This document shows, in pieces, positions 22,329-32,755 of a stretch of 64,000 bases of DNA. Numbering within the stretch: position 1 is the first letter of the stretch; each line of letters starts with the position of its first letter. The position numbers and the translations under genes are program-made. Origin of the DNA: Taeniopygia guttata (lineage: Eukaryota > Chordata > Aves > Passeriformes > Estrildidae); the NCBI RefSeq assembly GCF_048771995.1, contig NC_133064.1:25399001-25463000 (forward strand). Direction: 5' to 3'. A model generated the notes under the pieces. That model worked only from the letters and a program-made list of their open reading frames with translations. It had not been told where the DNA came from and made no database searches.

Positions 22329-23087
22329 ATGATGAGGGCAACTTTTAATTCAAATGAGATTGTACCGAAGGATATTACTGATTTATTTAAATGTTTACTA
22401 ACACCTTCTGAATATGAGATATGGGAAAATAGATGGAAGTTGGCTTTAACAGCAGTTTTAAAAGAACTACAACAAACACCCAGTGAGGCCAATGATAATG
22501 ATGGTAACCCTATCACAATAGATCATCTATGCGGCACAGGTGACTGGCACTGTCCAGAAAAACAAACTTGAGTGCTATCTAAGTTGGTTTTAGATAGAAT
22601 CTGTAATGCTGCAGAAAAAACATTGTATCAATTACCAATAACTGAGGCTAAGGGCAGCTATCTTAACATTAAACAGTTTCCTTCAGAGAGTTTTTTACAG
22701 TTTGCGGATCGCTTGAGAACACAAGTTGAAAGACAGGTGCAAGATCCTATGGTACAGACAGAGCTGGTTAAAGAGATGGCTCAGAGCAATGCAAATGAGA
22801 CTTGCCGCAAAATTATCCTCAGCCTTCCTCTCGACCTATCACCTAGTCTCACTCAGATGATTGACGCCTGCACCAGGAGAGCAGAGCTGTTTGATACCCC
22901 TGACAGAAATACAACATCTGCACAACTACAGCCTACTGCCACAGCCCTACCAGGTCTAAGGAGGCAACTAATGTCATCAGACCAGCTGCAGCACATCATC
23001 TGCCTCCATTGCAGGAAACCAGGACACTTCGCCAGAAACTGTCCTCAAAACCAGAACCAGAGAAAGTTCAACAAACAAAAAAACTGA
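22329..23087 (+). pseudogene. gag: Provirus B gag (capsid C-terminal part and nucleocapsid)
   Basis: The frame runs from mid-capsid to nucleocapsid with one in-frame TGA (22569-22571). The major homology region is seen as FPSESFLQFADRL, followed by a helical region and the CCHC knuckle CLHCRKPGHFARNC near 23000-23045. Only one knuckle is evident. Matrix and the capsid N-terminal domain are missing, lost where the inverted G-family piece sits. It would have formed the viral core; in this state it cannot make a full Gag. Confidence 0.85.
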
Positions 23088-23278
23088 GTGTACAGCACGT
23101 GCCCTCTGCTAATACAATTACACACAAAGATATAAATATAGCGGGACACACACAGGAAAACACCTCTCTCTTAACAAATAAGGGGGAGAACAGGACTCAT
23201 GGTGCGGGAGGGCAGAAAAATAAAAATGTCAGATGTTCAACTAACAAGGTTTGGCAGCTGCTAGGCTGACCTCGCCTA

Positions 23279-23950
23279 GTGACTGCCAAAGGGTTTCATT
23301 TCAGATCCACTGATTGGGAAGTCATTATAGTGGACCTGTCAAACAGCTCACAGGACCGGAAGGCATACCAAATGGAACCAGACAGTGAGTATTTTGTCAT
23401 TGGAGATACAGCACACACACCTTCAGAGATGGAGATAGCTCCCACAACTACTAACGGAAATATATAAAACCTTATGCTGTTGACATGCTGTTCGCACCCA
23501 CCATTTTACCTAGAAAAGGGGCAAATTTTGGCCCAAGCCATTCCCATCCCAGTAGAAATAAGAGTAGAAGGAAAATCGCCAGAAGTCTACTGGGCAGAGG
23601 TAGTGGGAGATGATAAACCCTCGATGGCATGCAACCTAGCCCATGGGTCAGAGCACCTTCATGTAGAAGGGGTTCTGGACACGGGCGCAGACATCACGGT
23701 AATACCTAAGACCATGTGGCCATCACATTGGGAGTTACAACCTGTGGCAGGCAAACTTCAGGGCATAGGAGGAACCACATTGGCAAAGATTTCAAAAAAC
23801 GTTGTGCAAATTGAGGGACCTGATGGGAAATTGGCAAGTGTTCGTCCATTTGTTGCAGACTATAAGGCTCCTCTGTGGGAGAGAGACACCATGTCCCAAT
23901 GGGGAGTACAGTTGATCATTCCTAGGACACCCCAGGATTTTTGGAAATAG
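23279..23950 (+). pseudogene. pro: Provirus B dUTPase remnant and protease
   Basis: A dUTPase-type C-terminal segment (PFYLEKGQILAQAIP, about 23500-23545) precedes an aspartic protease with the active-site motif LDTGADITVIP near 23680-23710 and a later LQGIGG flap-like stretch. The dUTPase-protease order is typical of betaretroviruses. Stops at 23465-23467 and frame changes break the upstream part, while the protease stretch itself (23474-23950) is open. It lies between gag and RT, as expected for the pro gene. Confidence 0.8.
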
Positions 23951-23985
23951 CCACGATGGCGTGCCCTGCCCACAAGTTAAAGTGA

Positions 23986-24744
23986 TTGGATAACAGCCCA
24001 AGGTGGGTAGCACAGTGGCCTTTGAGTATCGAGAAACTTGAGGCACTTGAGAAACTTGTGGAGGAACAATTGGCTCAAGGACACATACAAGAGACAGATA
24101 GCCCTTGGAATTTCCCAGTCTTTGTAATAAAGAAACCTGGGAAGGACAAGTGGAGGCTGCTCCACAATCTTCGAGAAATAAACAAAATTATAGAGGACAT
24201 GGGTCCACTCCAACCAGGGATGCCTAGTCCAACAATGCTCCCTCGAGATCGGCAATTGGCTGTCCTAGATATCAAGGACTGTTTCTTCCAAATTCCATTG
24301 CACCCTGAAGATGCCGCAAGGTTCTTGTTCTCGGTCCCTACCATCAATCGGGAAGCCCCAATGAAACGCTATCACTGGAAAGTTTTGCCCCAAGGTCTAA
24401 AATCCAGTCCTTTCATATACCAACAATACGTAGCCTCGCTACTGTCTCCAGTACGTGCAGAGAGAAAGGATGCCATCATCCTTCATTATATGGATGATGT
24501 GCTTGTGTGTGCTTCCAGTGACTCTATACTCCAATACATGCTTGACCTAGTGGTTGAGATTTTAACCTCTGCTGGATTTCAATTGCAGAACAAAAAAGGT
24601 CAAAGGATGCCATCTTGGAAATACCTGGGTATGGAGATCTCTGCAAGGACCATTGTCCCCCAGAAATTGGAGATCAGTTGCAACCCCAGAACATTAGCAG
24701 ACCTCCACTCTTTATGTAGATTTCTGAATTGGGTAAGACCCTAG
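23986..24744 (+). pseudogene. pol: Provirus B reverse transcriptase, polymerase domain
   Basis: Open for 252 codons. It shows WPLS-EKLEALE-LVEEQL at the N-terminal fingers, a WRLLHNLREIN block, LDIKDCFFQIPL with the first catalytic Asp, LPQGLKSSPF, and the active-site YMDD (near 24490). Betaretrovirus/ERVK-like. It ends at an in-frame TAG (24742-24744) within the thumb. The polymerase fold looks complete up to that point, but no continuous Pol can be made. Confidence 0.9.
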
Positions 24745-25587
24745 CTAGGCCTCACAAATGAGGATCTAGACCTTCTCTTCAATTTATTGAAGGGGGAGAG
24801 GGAGCTGGCCTCCCCCAGGGAACTGACCCAAGAGGCAAAGACAGCAATCAAAAAGGTACAGAAGGCCTTGTAAGAGAGGCAGGCACATCGGTGTGACCCA
24901 AATGTGCCTTTCAAGTTCATTGTTCTAGGAAACCTGCCACACTTGCATGGGTTGATTTTCCAATGGATCCAGGAGCAGAAGGATCCACTCTTGATCATGG
25001 AGCGGGTTTTCTTCTCGCACCAAAGATCCAAGACCATCACTAAGCCACAAGAACTAATAGAAAAGCTGATTTGGAAGGCCAGGGTGAGATTGTGCGAATT
25101 AGCAGGGTGTGACTTTGCATGCATTCACCTCCCAGTCAGGCTTTCTGAGGAGGGAAGGAACTCTCCTGAGAGACTGACCAAAGGGATGTTTGAGCACTTG
25201 CTCCAGAGCAGTGCCAGTCTCCAATTATCTCTGGAAAGCTACAGGGGACAAATATCAGTCCACCCCCCATCTCACAAGTTGTTCAATGAGGAATTCCACC
25301 TTATTCCTCGAGAGAAAAGGAGTCGGACAGCACTCAAGGCTCTCACAGTGATCACGGATGCATCTGGGGCTTCCCACAAGTCAGTGATGATTTGGAGAGA
25401 TCCACAGACTCAGCATTGGGAAGCTGATGTCGAGCTTGTGGAGGGATCCCCCCAGGTGGCTGAACTGGCTGCAGTGGTAAGAGCTTTTGAGAGGTTCTCT
25501 GAGCCACTCAACTTGGTGACAGACTCTGCCTATGTGGCTGGAGTAGGAGTAGCGTCCAGGGCAGAGCAGGCTGTGCTCAAAAAATAG
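24745..25587 (+). pseudogene. pol: Provirus B RT connection and RNase H
   Basis: Continues the RT reading with frame breaks up to 24903, then an open run of 227 codons. RNase H signals are VITDASG (first Asp), ELAAVVRAFE (Glu) and NLVTDSAYVAG (Asp), spaced as in retroviral RNase H. It ends in TAG at 25585-25587. Integrase remnants follow. Confidence 0.8.
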
Positions 25588-25599
25588 AGAATAAACATC

Positions 25600-25988
25600 T
25601 CTTCAGATTGCTCTCAAGGCTGATTTATTAATTCTCTCATCGAGAGCATCCATTCTTTGTGATGCATGTGAGGTCACACACTGATTTGCCAGGTGAGATT
25701 GCAGAGGGGAATTTTAAAGCAGACTCCCTTGCTGCGCCAATCGAAAAAGCAGGTATCCCTGATGTTTTCCAACAGGCAAAGCTGAGTAACCAGCATTAGC
25801 ATCAGAATGTGCCAGGTCTGATCTGACAGTTCCAGCTATCACGGAGTCAGGCTCGATCCATTTGGTCGCCTTGAATGTGTTCATGTAAGTGTGGACACAT
25901 TCTCAGGTGCAGTGTATGCCTCTGCTCATATAGGACAAAAGGCTGCGCATGCCAAACAGCACCTAGTGCAAGCATTTTCAGTATTGGG
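25600..25988 (+). pseudogene. pol: Provirus B integrase, N-terminal and first core part
   Basis: Degenerate frames carry RNase H end motifs and then a core fragment around HVSVDTFSGAVYASAH (25870-25930), matching the first part of an integrase catalytic core. Multiple stops lie upstream. The frame is interrupted at 25988 by a solo LTR and resumes at 26655. Confidence 0.7.
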
Positions 25989-26654
25989 TGAAATGATCAG
26001 GGTCTATGCCTTTATTAATAGTCAGCTCTTTATTAAAAAGTCAGCTCGGCAGGGGGCTCAACGAGGAGCTCGCCCCCGCTTTTGAAGCTTGTCCGGTAGC
26101 CGAAGGGTGAGCAGGCATGCAGAGTCTGTCCCTGGAGTCTCCGTGGCACGCTGGTAGTTAAGAGGTGTGCAGTCCGTATCTGAAGTCCCAGCAGACCGTC
26201 CTCTCTCCTTTCCTCCTGGCACACTGGTAGCCCAAGGGTGAGGGGATGTGCAGAGCCTGCTGCCGAAGTCCAGCAACAGCTATCCCTCTCCTTCCCTCCT
26301 GGTAACACCAGGAAGTGTGTGTGCTTTGCTCCTGCTTCCCACAGCCCAGTCCAGTCTGGTCCTCTGTAGGTTATGGTGACAGGTCAAACACAGACTAGGG
26401 ATGGGGTTCCCTTTTCCCCAACGAGCACACCCATCCAGCCCCCTCCACTGTGCCCATCTTTTCCATTTAGGGGTGTTTTTCATCCCCAAAACCCCCTCCC
26501 ATGATTCCACTGGATTATTTTGCATCCCAGTCCTAGAATGGTAGTGAGGGTGGGGGGAGGTAGGTGATTCCCAGGAACAATTAGCTAATTAACATTTCAA
26601 TGTCAGTACTTAGCCCAAGCCAAGTGTCCCAGCCAGGCTGTTTTGTTCATAACA
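25989..26654 (-). mobile_element. A-family solo LTR inside integrase
   Basis: Starts (minus strand) TGTTATGAACAAAACAGCC and ends CATTTCA, with exact TTGGG repeats on both sides (25984-25988 and 26655-26659). The host integrase frame continues across the insertion. It closely resembles the copy at 20571-21080. Confidence 0.9.
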
Positions 26655-27030
26655 TTGGGGGTTCCAAAAACTATTAAAACAGATAATGGCCCAGCGTATA
26701 TATCCAAGGAGTTTCTGGAATTTCTCCAGCAGTGGGGATTGGCCGTCAATCCATGGTGAGCGTGCATACCAGATGCTCAAGCAGGTATTGAAAAGACAGA
26801 GCACTTCAGCTCTGTGGATGTCTCCACAGGAGAAGCTCTGCAAAGCCATGTTTACCATCAATTTTCTGAACTGTTCATTTGAAAACATGAGTCCACCAGT
26901 TGTACGTCACTTTAACAGTGGTAATCAGTTCAAATTGTCTCAATGTCCACCGGTCTTGATTAGGGATCCAGAAACTTGGAAGACCAAGGATCCCTGTGAA
27001 CTCGTGACCTGGGCTCGTGGCTATGTGTGT
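26655..27030 (+). pseudogene. pol: Provirus B integrase, second core part
   Basis: Resumes with VPKTIKTDNGPAY (second catalytic Asp) near 26665-26700. The glycine-rich loop and catalytic Glu region is degraded. A C-terminal domain stretch with PPVLIRDP and DPCELVTWARGY lies near 26955-27020. It is cut again at 27030 by a solo LTR. Confidence 0.75.
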
Positions 27031-27543
27031 TGGAACAGAAAAATTTAACAGGGTAGAAAATCCATCTGGATTTAGGTGAAGTGTACTGCATAGTGGCTTG
27101 CTAACATGAGTGAAATATGCTGTTTAGTCTTTTAACTCTGCTGTGCTTGTAAAACTGTCCCAGCCAAGGAGAAAAGAATGTAATCTCCAAGGTGAAGAGA
27201 TAAGAGGGGCCCCTTGAACTTTGAAATGAAGAAAATAAGAAGTCTGCAGAAATGGACAAAGGTATTAGAGAGTTCTCTGTACAAAGGGCCAACTGTAAAT
27301 TTAAACTCAAAATCAACAGGATGAATATGCATGAACCTATTGTAAGATTCTATGTATATGTAAATTAGTGCGGGATAATAAAAAGGATTGGGAATCCCCA
27401 AAGGGCGTGCATGCCCTTTAGAAGGGAGATCCCTGTGGTAGGGGAAATCCCGGTGTGCGCCCAGCACTGAAAAAAAAAAAAATTACAGTTCCCTACAAAT
27501 CTTTCTTGGAATTGTGGGGTTTTGATTATTCATCTGCGTGTCA
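27031..27543 (+). mobile_element. K-type solo LTR inside integrase C-terminal domain
   Basis: TGGAACAG start and GCGTGTCA end, with exact GTGTGT duplications (27025-27030 and 27544-27549). It carries GATAAGAGGGGCCCC in U3, ATGAATATGCATGAAC, and R-U5 features shared with the inverted copy at 18270-18788. The integrase C-terminal coding resumes directly after it. Confidence 0.85.
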
Positions 27544-27694
27544 GTGTGTAGCTACTCCATCATGCCCTCGGTGGATTCCCCAGAAGTGGGTGAAACCTTT
27601 TGTCCCCAAGAATCCAGGTCAGACAGAAGGGGATGAGAAGCAAGTAGCTGACGCTTCAAAGAGAAGATGCCGCCGAATGGAAGAATTTTCTTAA
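27544..27694 (+). pseudogene. pol: Provirus B integrase C-terminal end
   Basis: Encodes PRWIPQKWVKPF, the end of the integrase C-terminal SH3-like domain, followed by a basic tail and a TAA stop at 27692-27694. Together with 26655-27030 it shows that the LTR at 27031 landed within coding sequence. Confidence 0.75.
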
Positions 27695-27851
27695 GTGTGA
27701 ATTCCTTCCGGCAGAAACAGAAACTTTAACATGTTCTCAAAATGGTTTTTTTTTCCATTTTAGAGAAAACCTACCTCCCACTCAACTCTGTGACGAACCC
27801 CATCCAAGTTTTCATCTTGCTAATGAGGAACAGTTCAAGGGCTGGGGATTC

Positions 27852-28070
27852 ATGGGGTGGTGGACATCTGTTGTTAGATCAATTTTGTTACTTCTTGTCA
27901 TTCTGTTCCTTGTAACCTTGCCGTTCGGGATCCTGCATCACTTGATTTTCAAGGCTATCAAGGGTCTCATACCTTCTACCTCAGAAGTCAACCACATAGA
28001 GTTGGAAAACCTAAGGAGGGCTGACTACGCCACCAACTGTAGGTGGTGGGAAACCCATACTCAGGGTTAA
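27852..28070 (+). pseudogene. env: Provirus B env transmembrane anchor and tail
   Basis: 72 codons with a strong hydrophobic segment (ILLLLVILFLVTLPFGIL) and a short polar tail, ending about 50 bp before the 3' LTR. A pyrimidine tract ending TTTTAG near 27750-27765 resembles a splice acceptor. The surface subunit and TM ectodomain are deleted. Confidence 0.7.
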
Positions 28071-28106
28071 ATTGAGCCCAGTGAATTCCTGTAACCTTGT
28101 TAAACA

Positions 28107-28119
28107 AATAAGGGGGAGG
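28107..28119 (+). promoter_or_regulatory. Provirus B polypurine tract
   Basis: AATAAGGGGGAGG directly abuts the 3' LTR start TGTTACAG, the expected site for plus-strand priming. Confidence 0.8.
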
Positions 28120-28440
28120 TGTTACAGTGCACTTGGGCTATGCTTTTCCCCATTTCCAGGGACCCCTGTGGCTCTGATCAGATAACTGGTCCTTCCTTTC
28201 TGCCCTGACGGGGTTGGAAGAGAGCCAGAGAACCCTCCCTGTCCAGAGCCTAGATAAGGCAATGACCCTTCCTGGTCGCTCTCTTTCCCCCTTTACCTCA
28301 TGGAATAAAGAACCTGGACAACCACATCGGGGATAGAGCCTCTTTTGAATCTTCGCCCATCTCCTGACGTTCCTCCCATCAAAGTCTCGTATCTCTGGGC
28401 TGACCTAATTATTTAGGGGCTGAGAGAGTTAGGAGAGTCA
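28120..28440 (+). mobile_element. Provirus B 3' LTR
   Basis: 321 bp, the same length as the 5' LTR, ending GAGAGTCA. AATAAAG poly(A) near 28302. Provirus A leader sequence resumes after it. Confidence 0.85.
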
Positions 28441-28759
28441 CGACCATACCTTGGCAGGGACACCAAGCCTCCTAAGCCTAGTAAGAAGTTTGGGCAAAAG
28501 GCTAAGTAAGAGTTTGGGCGAGACTTAGCAGGGGTCCAAGCCTAGAAAGTCCAGCAAGAAGTCCAAAACTTAGGCTGAAGAGCAAGACAAAAGAAGACAG
28601 TGGATGTGAGTTTGACTAGTGATTGTCCTGGCCAAGACACAATGCAAAGTGTCCAGAGGGTAGTACCAAGAGTGGGAGTTTAGTTAAAAGAGATTAAGTT
28701 CAGTCAAGAGATTTAAAATACTAAGTTGTGGGAAAGGGCCAGATGAGCTTTAGTTGCCT
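28441..28759 (+). other. Provirus A leader, continued
   Basis: Purine-rich sequence with repeated AAG/GGGC-type words, resembling the leader before 20178, and no open frame. This supports provirus B lying within the leader of A. Confidence 0.5.
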
Positions 28760-29249
28760 GTCAGTATATTCCATTTTAGATAGAGGCACCATTTAAGGTA
28801 TATTTCTACTCCTGTTAACTCTCCTACAGTTTCTCTAGTTAATCCTTCGGTCCTTCCTATTGAGTCCCTGATTCCTTTCCCCTGTTTTCCCACAGTTTCC
28901 TCAACCATCTTCCCAACTCCCTCTTCCCCTTCTCCAACAGGAGTTTCCTTGCCTCCTCCCACTTGGGAGCTGAGACACCCTTGCCCAGTGTTAGTTAACC
29001 ATCTAACATGCCCCCTAGCCTCCAACAAGTGTCTGTCTCCACTACTATTTCCCCACCTGGTGTCTTAGAAGAAGGGCCATATTATAATACCCGATCCAAA
29101 GCACCAAGGGTAAAAAGGCTCTTTCCCCTTAGAGAAGTTCCTATGGGTAGAGCAGCTGGAGGAGTTGAGTTTGTAGATGCACCTTTGACAGCTTCCGAAG
29201 TCCGGGGATTTAAGAAAGAGCTAGGAAATTTAGTAGAAGGCCCTGTTGG
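28760..29249 (+). pseudogene. gag: Provirus A gag, Pro-rich linker and capsid start
   Basis: A Ser/Thr/Pro-rich region with frame breaks is followed (29008-29249) by GPYYNTRSKAPRVKRLFPLREVPMG and FKKELGNLVEGPVG. This parallels residues 178-229 of provirus F Gag. The matrix part is missing or unreadable. It is interrupted at 29249 by a solo LTR. Confidence 0.75.
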
Positions 29250-29952
29250 TGTCAGAACCCCGGCCTGGTTCAGGGGTTCTATGTGGTGGTAAAGTCTCTC
29301 CTCCAACCCGTGCTTCCAAAGAAAACTCAGCAGTATCTTGTGTTTCAGTCTCAAGGCAGTTTATTGCAAGCTATCTAAAAGATTGTCTTCTCTAGCTACT
29401 GCGGTTTGTTCAGCAGCTCAGGCAGAGGCACACACACTCCTGACACCCTCTCTGTCTGCTGTCTTCTTCTTCTCTCCCCCCGCCCCTGGCTGCTGCTATC
29501 TTTTATATGGTACATTATGTGATACATGTTTACAGTTTCCCCCCAATACCTACTACCTATATTAAATGCTGCTTTTCTATTCTAAACCAATCCATAAGTG
29601 CCAACATCATCAAGAACATGGAGGCAAGGAAGAAGAAAGAGGAGGAACAGGACCGGCCTACATTCCTCCATCTTAAAACCTCTGACCCCCATGTACAAAG
29701 TAAAACCCCCCCTGTACAGGTGTTAAAACCCCCTTGTACAATACTAAAAAATTCTTCCCTCTACTTTGTAAATACTTCTGCTATAATATCTAAACTTCTG
29801 TGACTTCTTGTTCTACCTGCAAAGTTTGTAAATCATTCCATGGCTCAAACTCAAAATCACAGCTGTTTCCAGCTGCCTGCCAGGGTCTCGAATGCTTCTG
29901 ACCAGGGCCTGGAACCTCCAAAAATGTCTGAGGGACATTTTGAGTTCCAACA
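29250..29952 (-). mobile_element. Solo LTR inside provirus A gag
   Basis: TGTCAGAACC start and GTTCCAACA end, with exact TGTTGG duplications (29244-29249 and 29953-29958). Same family as 4556-5214: shared GGACATTTTGAGTTCC end, repeated CCCCCTTGTACA blocks and GGAGGAA-type tract. AATAAA on the minus strand near 29360 sets the orientation. Confidence 0.9.
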
Positions 29953-30309
29953 TGTTGGAATATGTAAGCCGTTAGACCAATTTCTAAGGCCGAATATTTA
30001 CACCTGGGGTGAGCTGAACTCTCTCCTAAGCATTTTGTTCTCTCTAGAAGAGGTCTGGATGATCTGAACAGCAGGGATGAAGATATGGGAAAGAAAATAG
30101 ACTGGGTCCCCCAGGGGACCAAAAGATACCCTTAGTAGACCCCAGCTAGAATCCCAACCAAGAAGAAGGAAGGCAAAACATGAAAGACTATAGGGCCCTC
30201 ATGATAAGAGGGATCAAAGAGTCTATCCCTAGGGGAAACAACATGAAATTGGCCTTTGATAGTACTCAGGAGAAGGATGAGACGCCAGCAATTTGGCTTA
30301 ACTGACTCC
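29953..30309 (+). pseudogene. gag: Provirus A gag capsid, continued
   Basis: Continues with LDQFLRPNIYTWGEL, then after stops GIKESIPRGNNMKLAF and EKDETPAIWL (the major homology region zone), in the same order as Gag of provirus F. Near 30305 the sequence passes directly into reverse transcriptase, so nucleocapsid, protease and the first RT domains are deleted. Confidence 0.75.
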
Positions 30310-31597
30310 TTAATTTCCTAGGTGAAAACGACCTAAAAGTATCCCAAGAAAAACTACAATTTGTAGAATCTGAGGTGACCTACCTAGGTAGGTCAGATAA
30401 TTGGAGGAGGGTATAACAAACTAAGTCCTGAGAGAATCTCAGGTATCCTGTCTATCTCAGCTCCTAAGACCAAAAGAGAAATAAGGAAGCTACTAGGCCT
30501 GTTTGGTTATTGTAAGCTGTAGTTAGATCAATACACCAAAAGCATCAAGTTCCTTTATGATAAATTAGTAGACTCTGAGCCTGTAAAGTAGACAGAAGAG
30601 GATGAAGAACAGCTACAAGTTTTGAAAGATAAACTATCCTCGGCACCTGTTCTAAGCCTGCCTGACCTTAAGAAAGAGTTTAACATATTCGTGAGCACAG
30701 AAGGGGGAATTGCATATGGGGTGTTAACTCAGGAGTGGGGAAGACATAAAAAGCCAATAGCCTACCTCTCAAAACTACTAGACCCAGTAGCCAGAGGATA
30801 GCCAACTTGCCTACAAGTAATCGCAGCAGCAGCTATCCTGATAGAAGCCCAAAATTGACCCTGCAAGAAAAAATTAAAGTCCACACCCCCCACAATCTCA
30901 AAATAGTACTAAGCCAAAAGGCTCAACAGTAGTTGACTGACTCTAGAATATTGAGGTATGAGATCATCTTAGTGAATACAAGTAACTTAGTCACCTCCAA
31001 ATGTCTAAACCCTGCACAATTTCTTGCCAGAGAGCCTCTGGCTGGTCTAGAGCATGATTGTGGTAAACTCATGATTCTACAGACCAAAGTGAGAGAGGAT
31101 TTAGAAGATGTACCCCTGCCATACGGGAGATCCTTTTTATAGATGGGTCCTCAAGAGTAGTAGGAGGTAAAAAAGCCTCAGGAAATGCTGTTACAGACAG
31201 GGAATACATGAAAGTCACAGAAAAAGGGAAACTGCCCTCAAACTGGTCAGCCCAGTGTTGTGAAATCTATGCTTTAAAAAGAGGATTAGACCTATTAGAG
31301 GGAGACCAAGGAACTATTTACACAGAGTTGCAATATGTGTTTGGGGTCATCCATACCTTAGGAAAAATTTGGGAGGAGCGTAGCTACCCAAACTCCAAAG
31401 GGAAGAACCTGGTACATGAGAGGCTGATAAAACTTGTATTAGAATCCTTACAAAAGCCTGCAGAGATAGCTGTGGTGCATATAAAGGGACATCAGAAGAG
31501 ACACAACCGAAAAGGGAACCCGATTAGCATATCTGATAGCAAAAAAAAGAAAAAAAAAAGCGGCCTTAGACTCAAGAAATCCAGTAAAAGCTTTTAG
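30310..31597 (+). pseudogene. pol: Provirus A RT thumb/connection and RNase H
   Basis: Begins at LKVSQEKLQFVESEVTYLG, which parallels residues 347-364 of the provirus F pol reading, then RREIRKLLGL-type, FLYDKL and APVLSLPDL blocks. RNase H is recognisable as EIYALKRGLDLLEG, GTIYTELQY (Glu where a catalytic Asp is expected) and VVHIKGHQ. Many stops (for example in 30390-31130) disable it. No integrase follows. Confidence 0.75.
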
Positions 31598-31909
31598 AAT
31601 AGAAGACTTTAAAGACTTGCTAGATACTAATATACAGTAAAATATTAATAGCGATTTCTGAGTTAAAGTGCCATAGTAACAGTTTAAGTCCTTTGTAATT
31701 GTTTAATAAGAACAAGTGTCCTTTAGCCAAAAAAGTTAACTGAAGAATTTCTAGTTAGAATATTACTAAGTCTTACTTAGGTTCTAAAGACTCAATTTCC
31801 ATCAGACATAAGTAAAAGCATACAAATGCCAAAAGAAGTTAGCCCTCAAAAACCAAGGACTGTAAATTGATGCAGGCTTAAGCCTGATCAAAGAAATAAA
31901 GGAGGGATT
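31598..31909 (+). other. Provirus A 3' non-coding end with polypurine tract
   Basis: AT-rich, without env coding. AAAGAAATAAAGGAGGGATT at 31890-31909 directly precedes the 3' LTR and is a plausible polypurine tract. Confidence 0.6.
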
Positions 31910-32490
31910 TGTAATGAACAAACTAGCCTTCCTGGTTCCCATGGCAATACTAGGACCACTACTGAGTACTGATATTGAAATGCTAATTAGGTAATTGCTC
32001 TGTTTGTTTTCTCTAAACTACCTGGAGATCACCTGCTCCCCCCCCCCCCCCCCCCGCTGCCATTCTAGGACTAAGATGCACATAGGTGAACCCGTGGAAC
32101 CATGGGAGTGTGTTTTGGGGGATAAAGACACCCCTAAATGGAGAACTAAACACAGTAGAGGGGGCTGGACAGGTGTGCTGGCTGAGGAAGAGGCAAACAC
32201 ATCCCCTGATCGACGTTTGACCTGTCACCATCACCTACGGAAGACTAGACTGGAGTGGGCTGTGGGAAGCAGGAACAATGAGGCAAATTTTCCTGGCATT
32301 ACCACGAGGAAAGGGGGGGGACAGCTGCTGCTTGGGACTTCAGCAGCAGACTCTGCACGCCTCCACCCCCCTTTGGCTACCTGGAAAAAAGCTACAACAG
32401 TGGGGGGAGCTCCATGTCGGGCATCCTGTCCAGTTGATCTTTTTAATAAAGAGCTGAACATTAATAAAGGCATTAGCCCTGTTCATTTCA
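31910..32490 (+). mobile_element. Provirus A 3' LTR
   Basis: Begins TGTAATGAACAAAC and ends GTTCATTTCA; AGTGG follows, matching the base run before the 5' LTR. It contains a poly-C tract near 32039-32056. Confidence 0.8.
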
Positions 32491-32559
32491 AGTGGAAAGG
32501 TGGGACTGGGGGAAAAAGCTGGTTTAAGGGCTTATTTTACTTCTCATTATCCCCCTTTG

Positions 32560-32755
32560 ACTTTGTTAGCAATAAATTCACTTTGCAACCTTAAGCTGAG
32601 CCTGTTTTTCCCTTGAAGTGCTTTCTCCCTGTCCTTATCTCAACTCAGGAATCCTTTGTTAACATTCCTTTCCTTCTCTGCTCAACTGTGGCAGGGGAGA
32701 GTGAGTGAGAGACTCTCATGGGTGCCTGGCATTGGGCCAGTGTCAAACTGTGGCA
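32560..32755 (+). mobile_element. LTR 3'-end fragment (relative of 52602)
   Basis: AATAAATTCACTTTGC, then TCCTTATCTCAACTCA and GGGTGCCTGGCATTGGGCCAGTGTCAAAC, the inverse of the start of the 52602 element. It looks like the R-U5 end of a plus-oriented solo LTR whose 5' part is missing. Confidence 0.5.

Larger units (their letters stand above)
20179..28440 (+). mobile_element. Provirus B: betaretrovirus-like ERV nested in provirus A
   Basis: LTRs of 321 bp at both ends (20179-20499 and 28120-28440), a tRNA-Lys-like primer site, then gag, dUTPase, protease, RT, RNase H, integrase, an env tail, a polypurine tract and the 3' LTR. Flanks TGACCT and CGACCA agree at 4 of 6 bases, compatible with an old 6-bp duplication. 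It was later hit by LTRs at 20571, 21362, 25989 and 27031. The 5' half of gag and most of env are deleted. Provirus A sequence continues on both sides. Confidence 0.75.
18936..32490 (+). mobile_element. Provirus A: outer gammaretrovirus-like ERV holding nested insertions
   Basis: Both ends carry A-family LTRs of 580 and 581 bp that are near-identical by eye, and both outer flanks are AGTGG (18931-18935 and 32491-32495). The parts in order are: 5' LTR, tRNA-Pro-like primer site, repetitive leader, inserted provirus B, gag fragments (28.8-30.3 kb), RT/RNase H fragment, polypurine tract, 3' LTR. Integrase and env are absent. The 5-bp duplication agrees with the A-family solo LTRs at 9316 and 25989. 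The 13.5-kb span is mainly later insertion; the element itself is about 4.6 kb. Confidence 0.75.
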
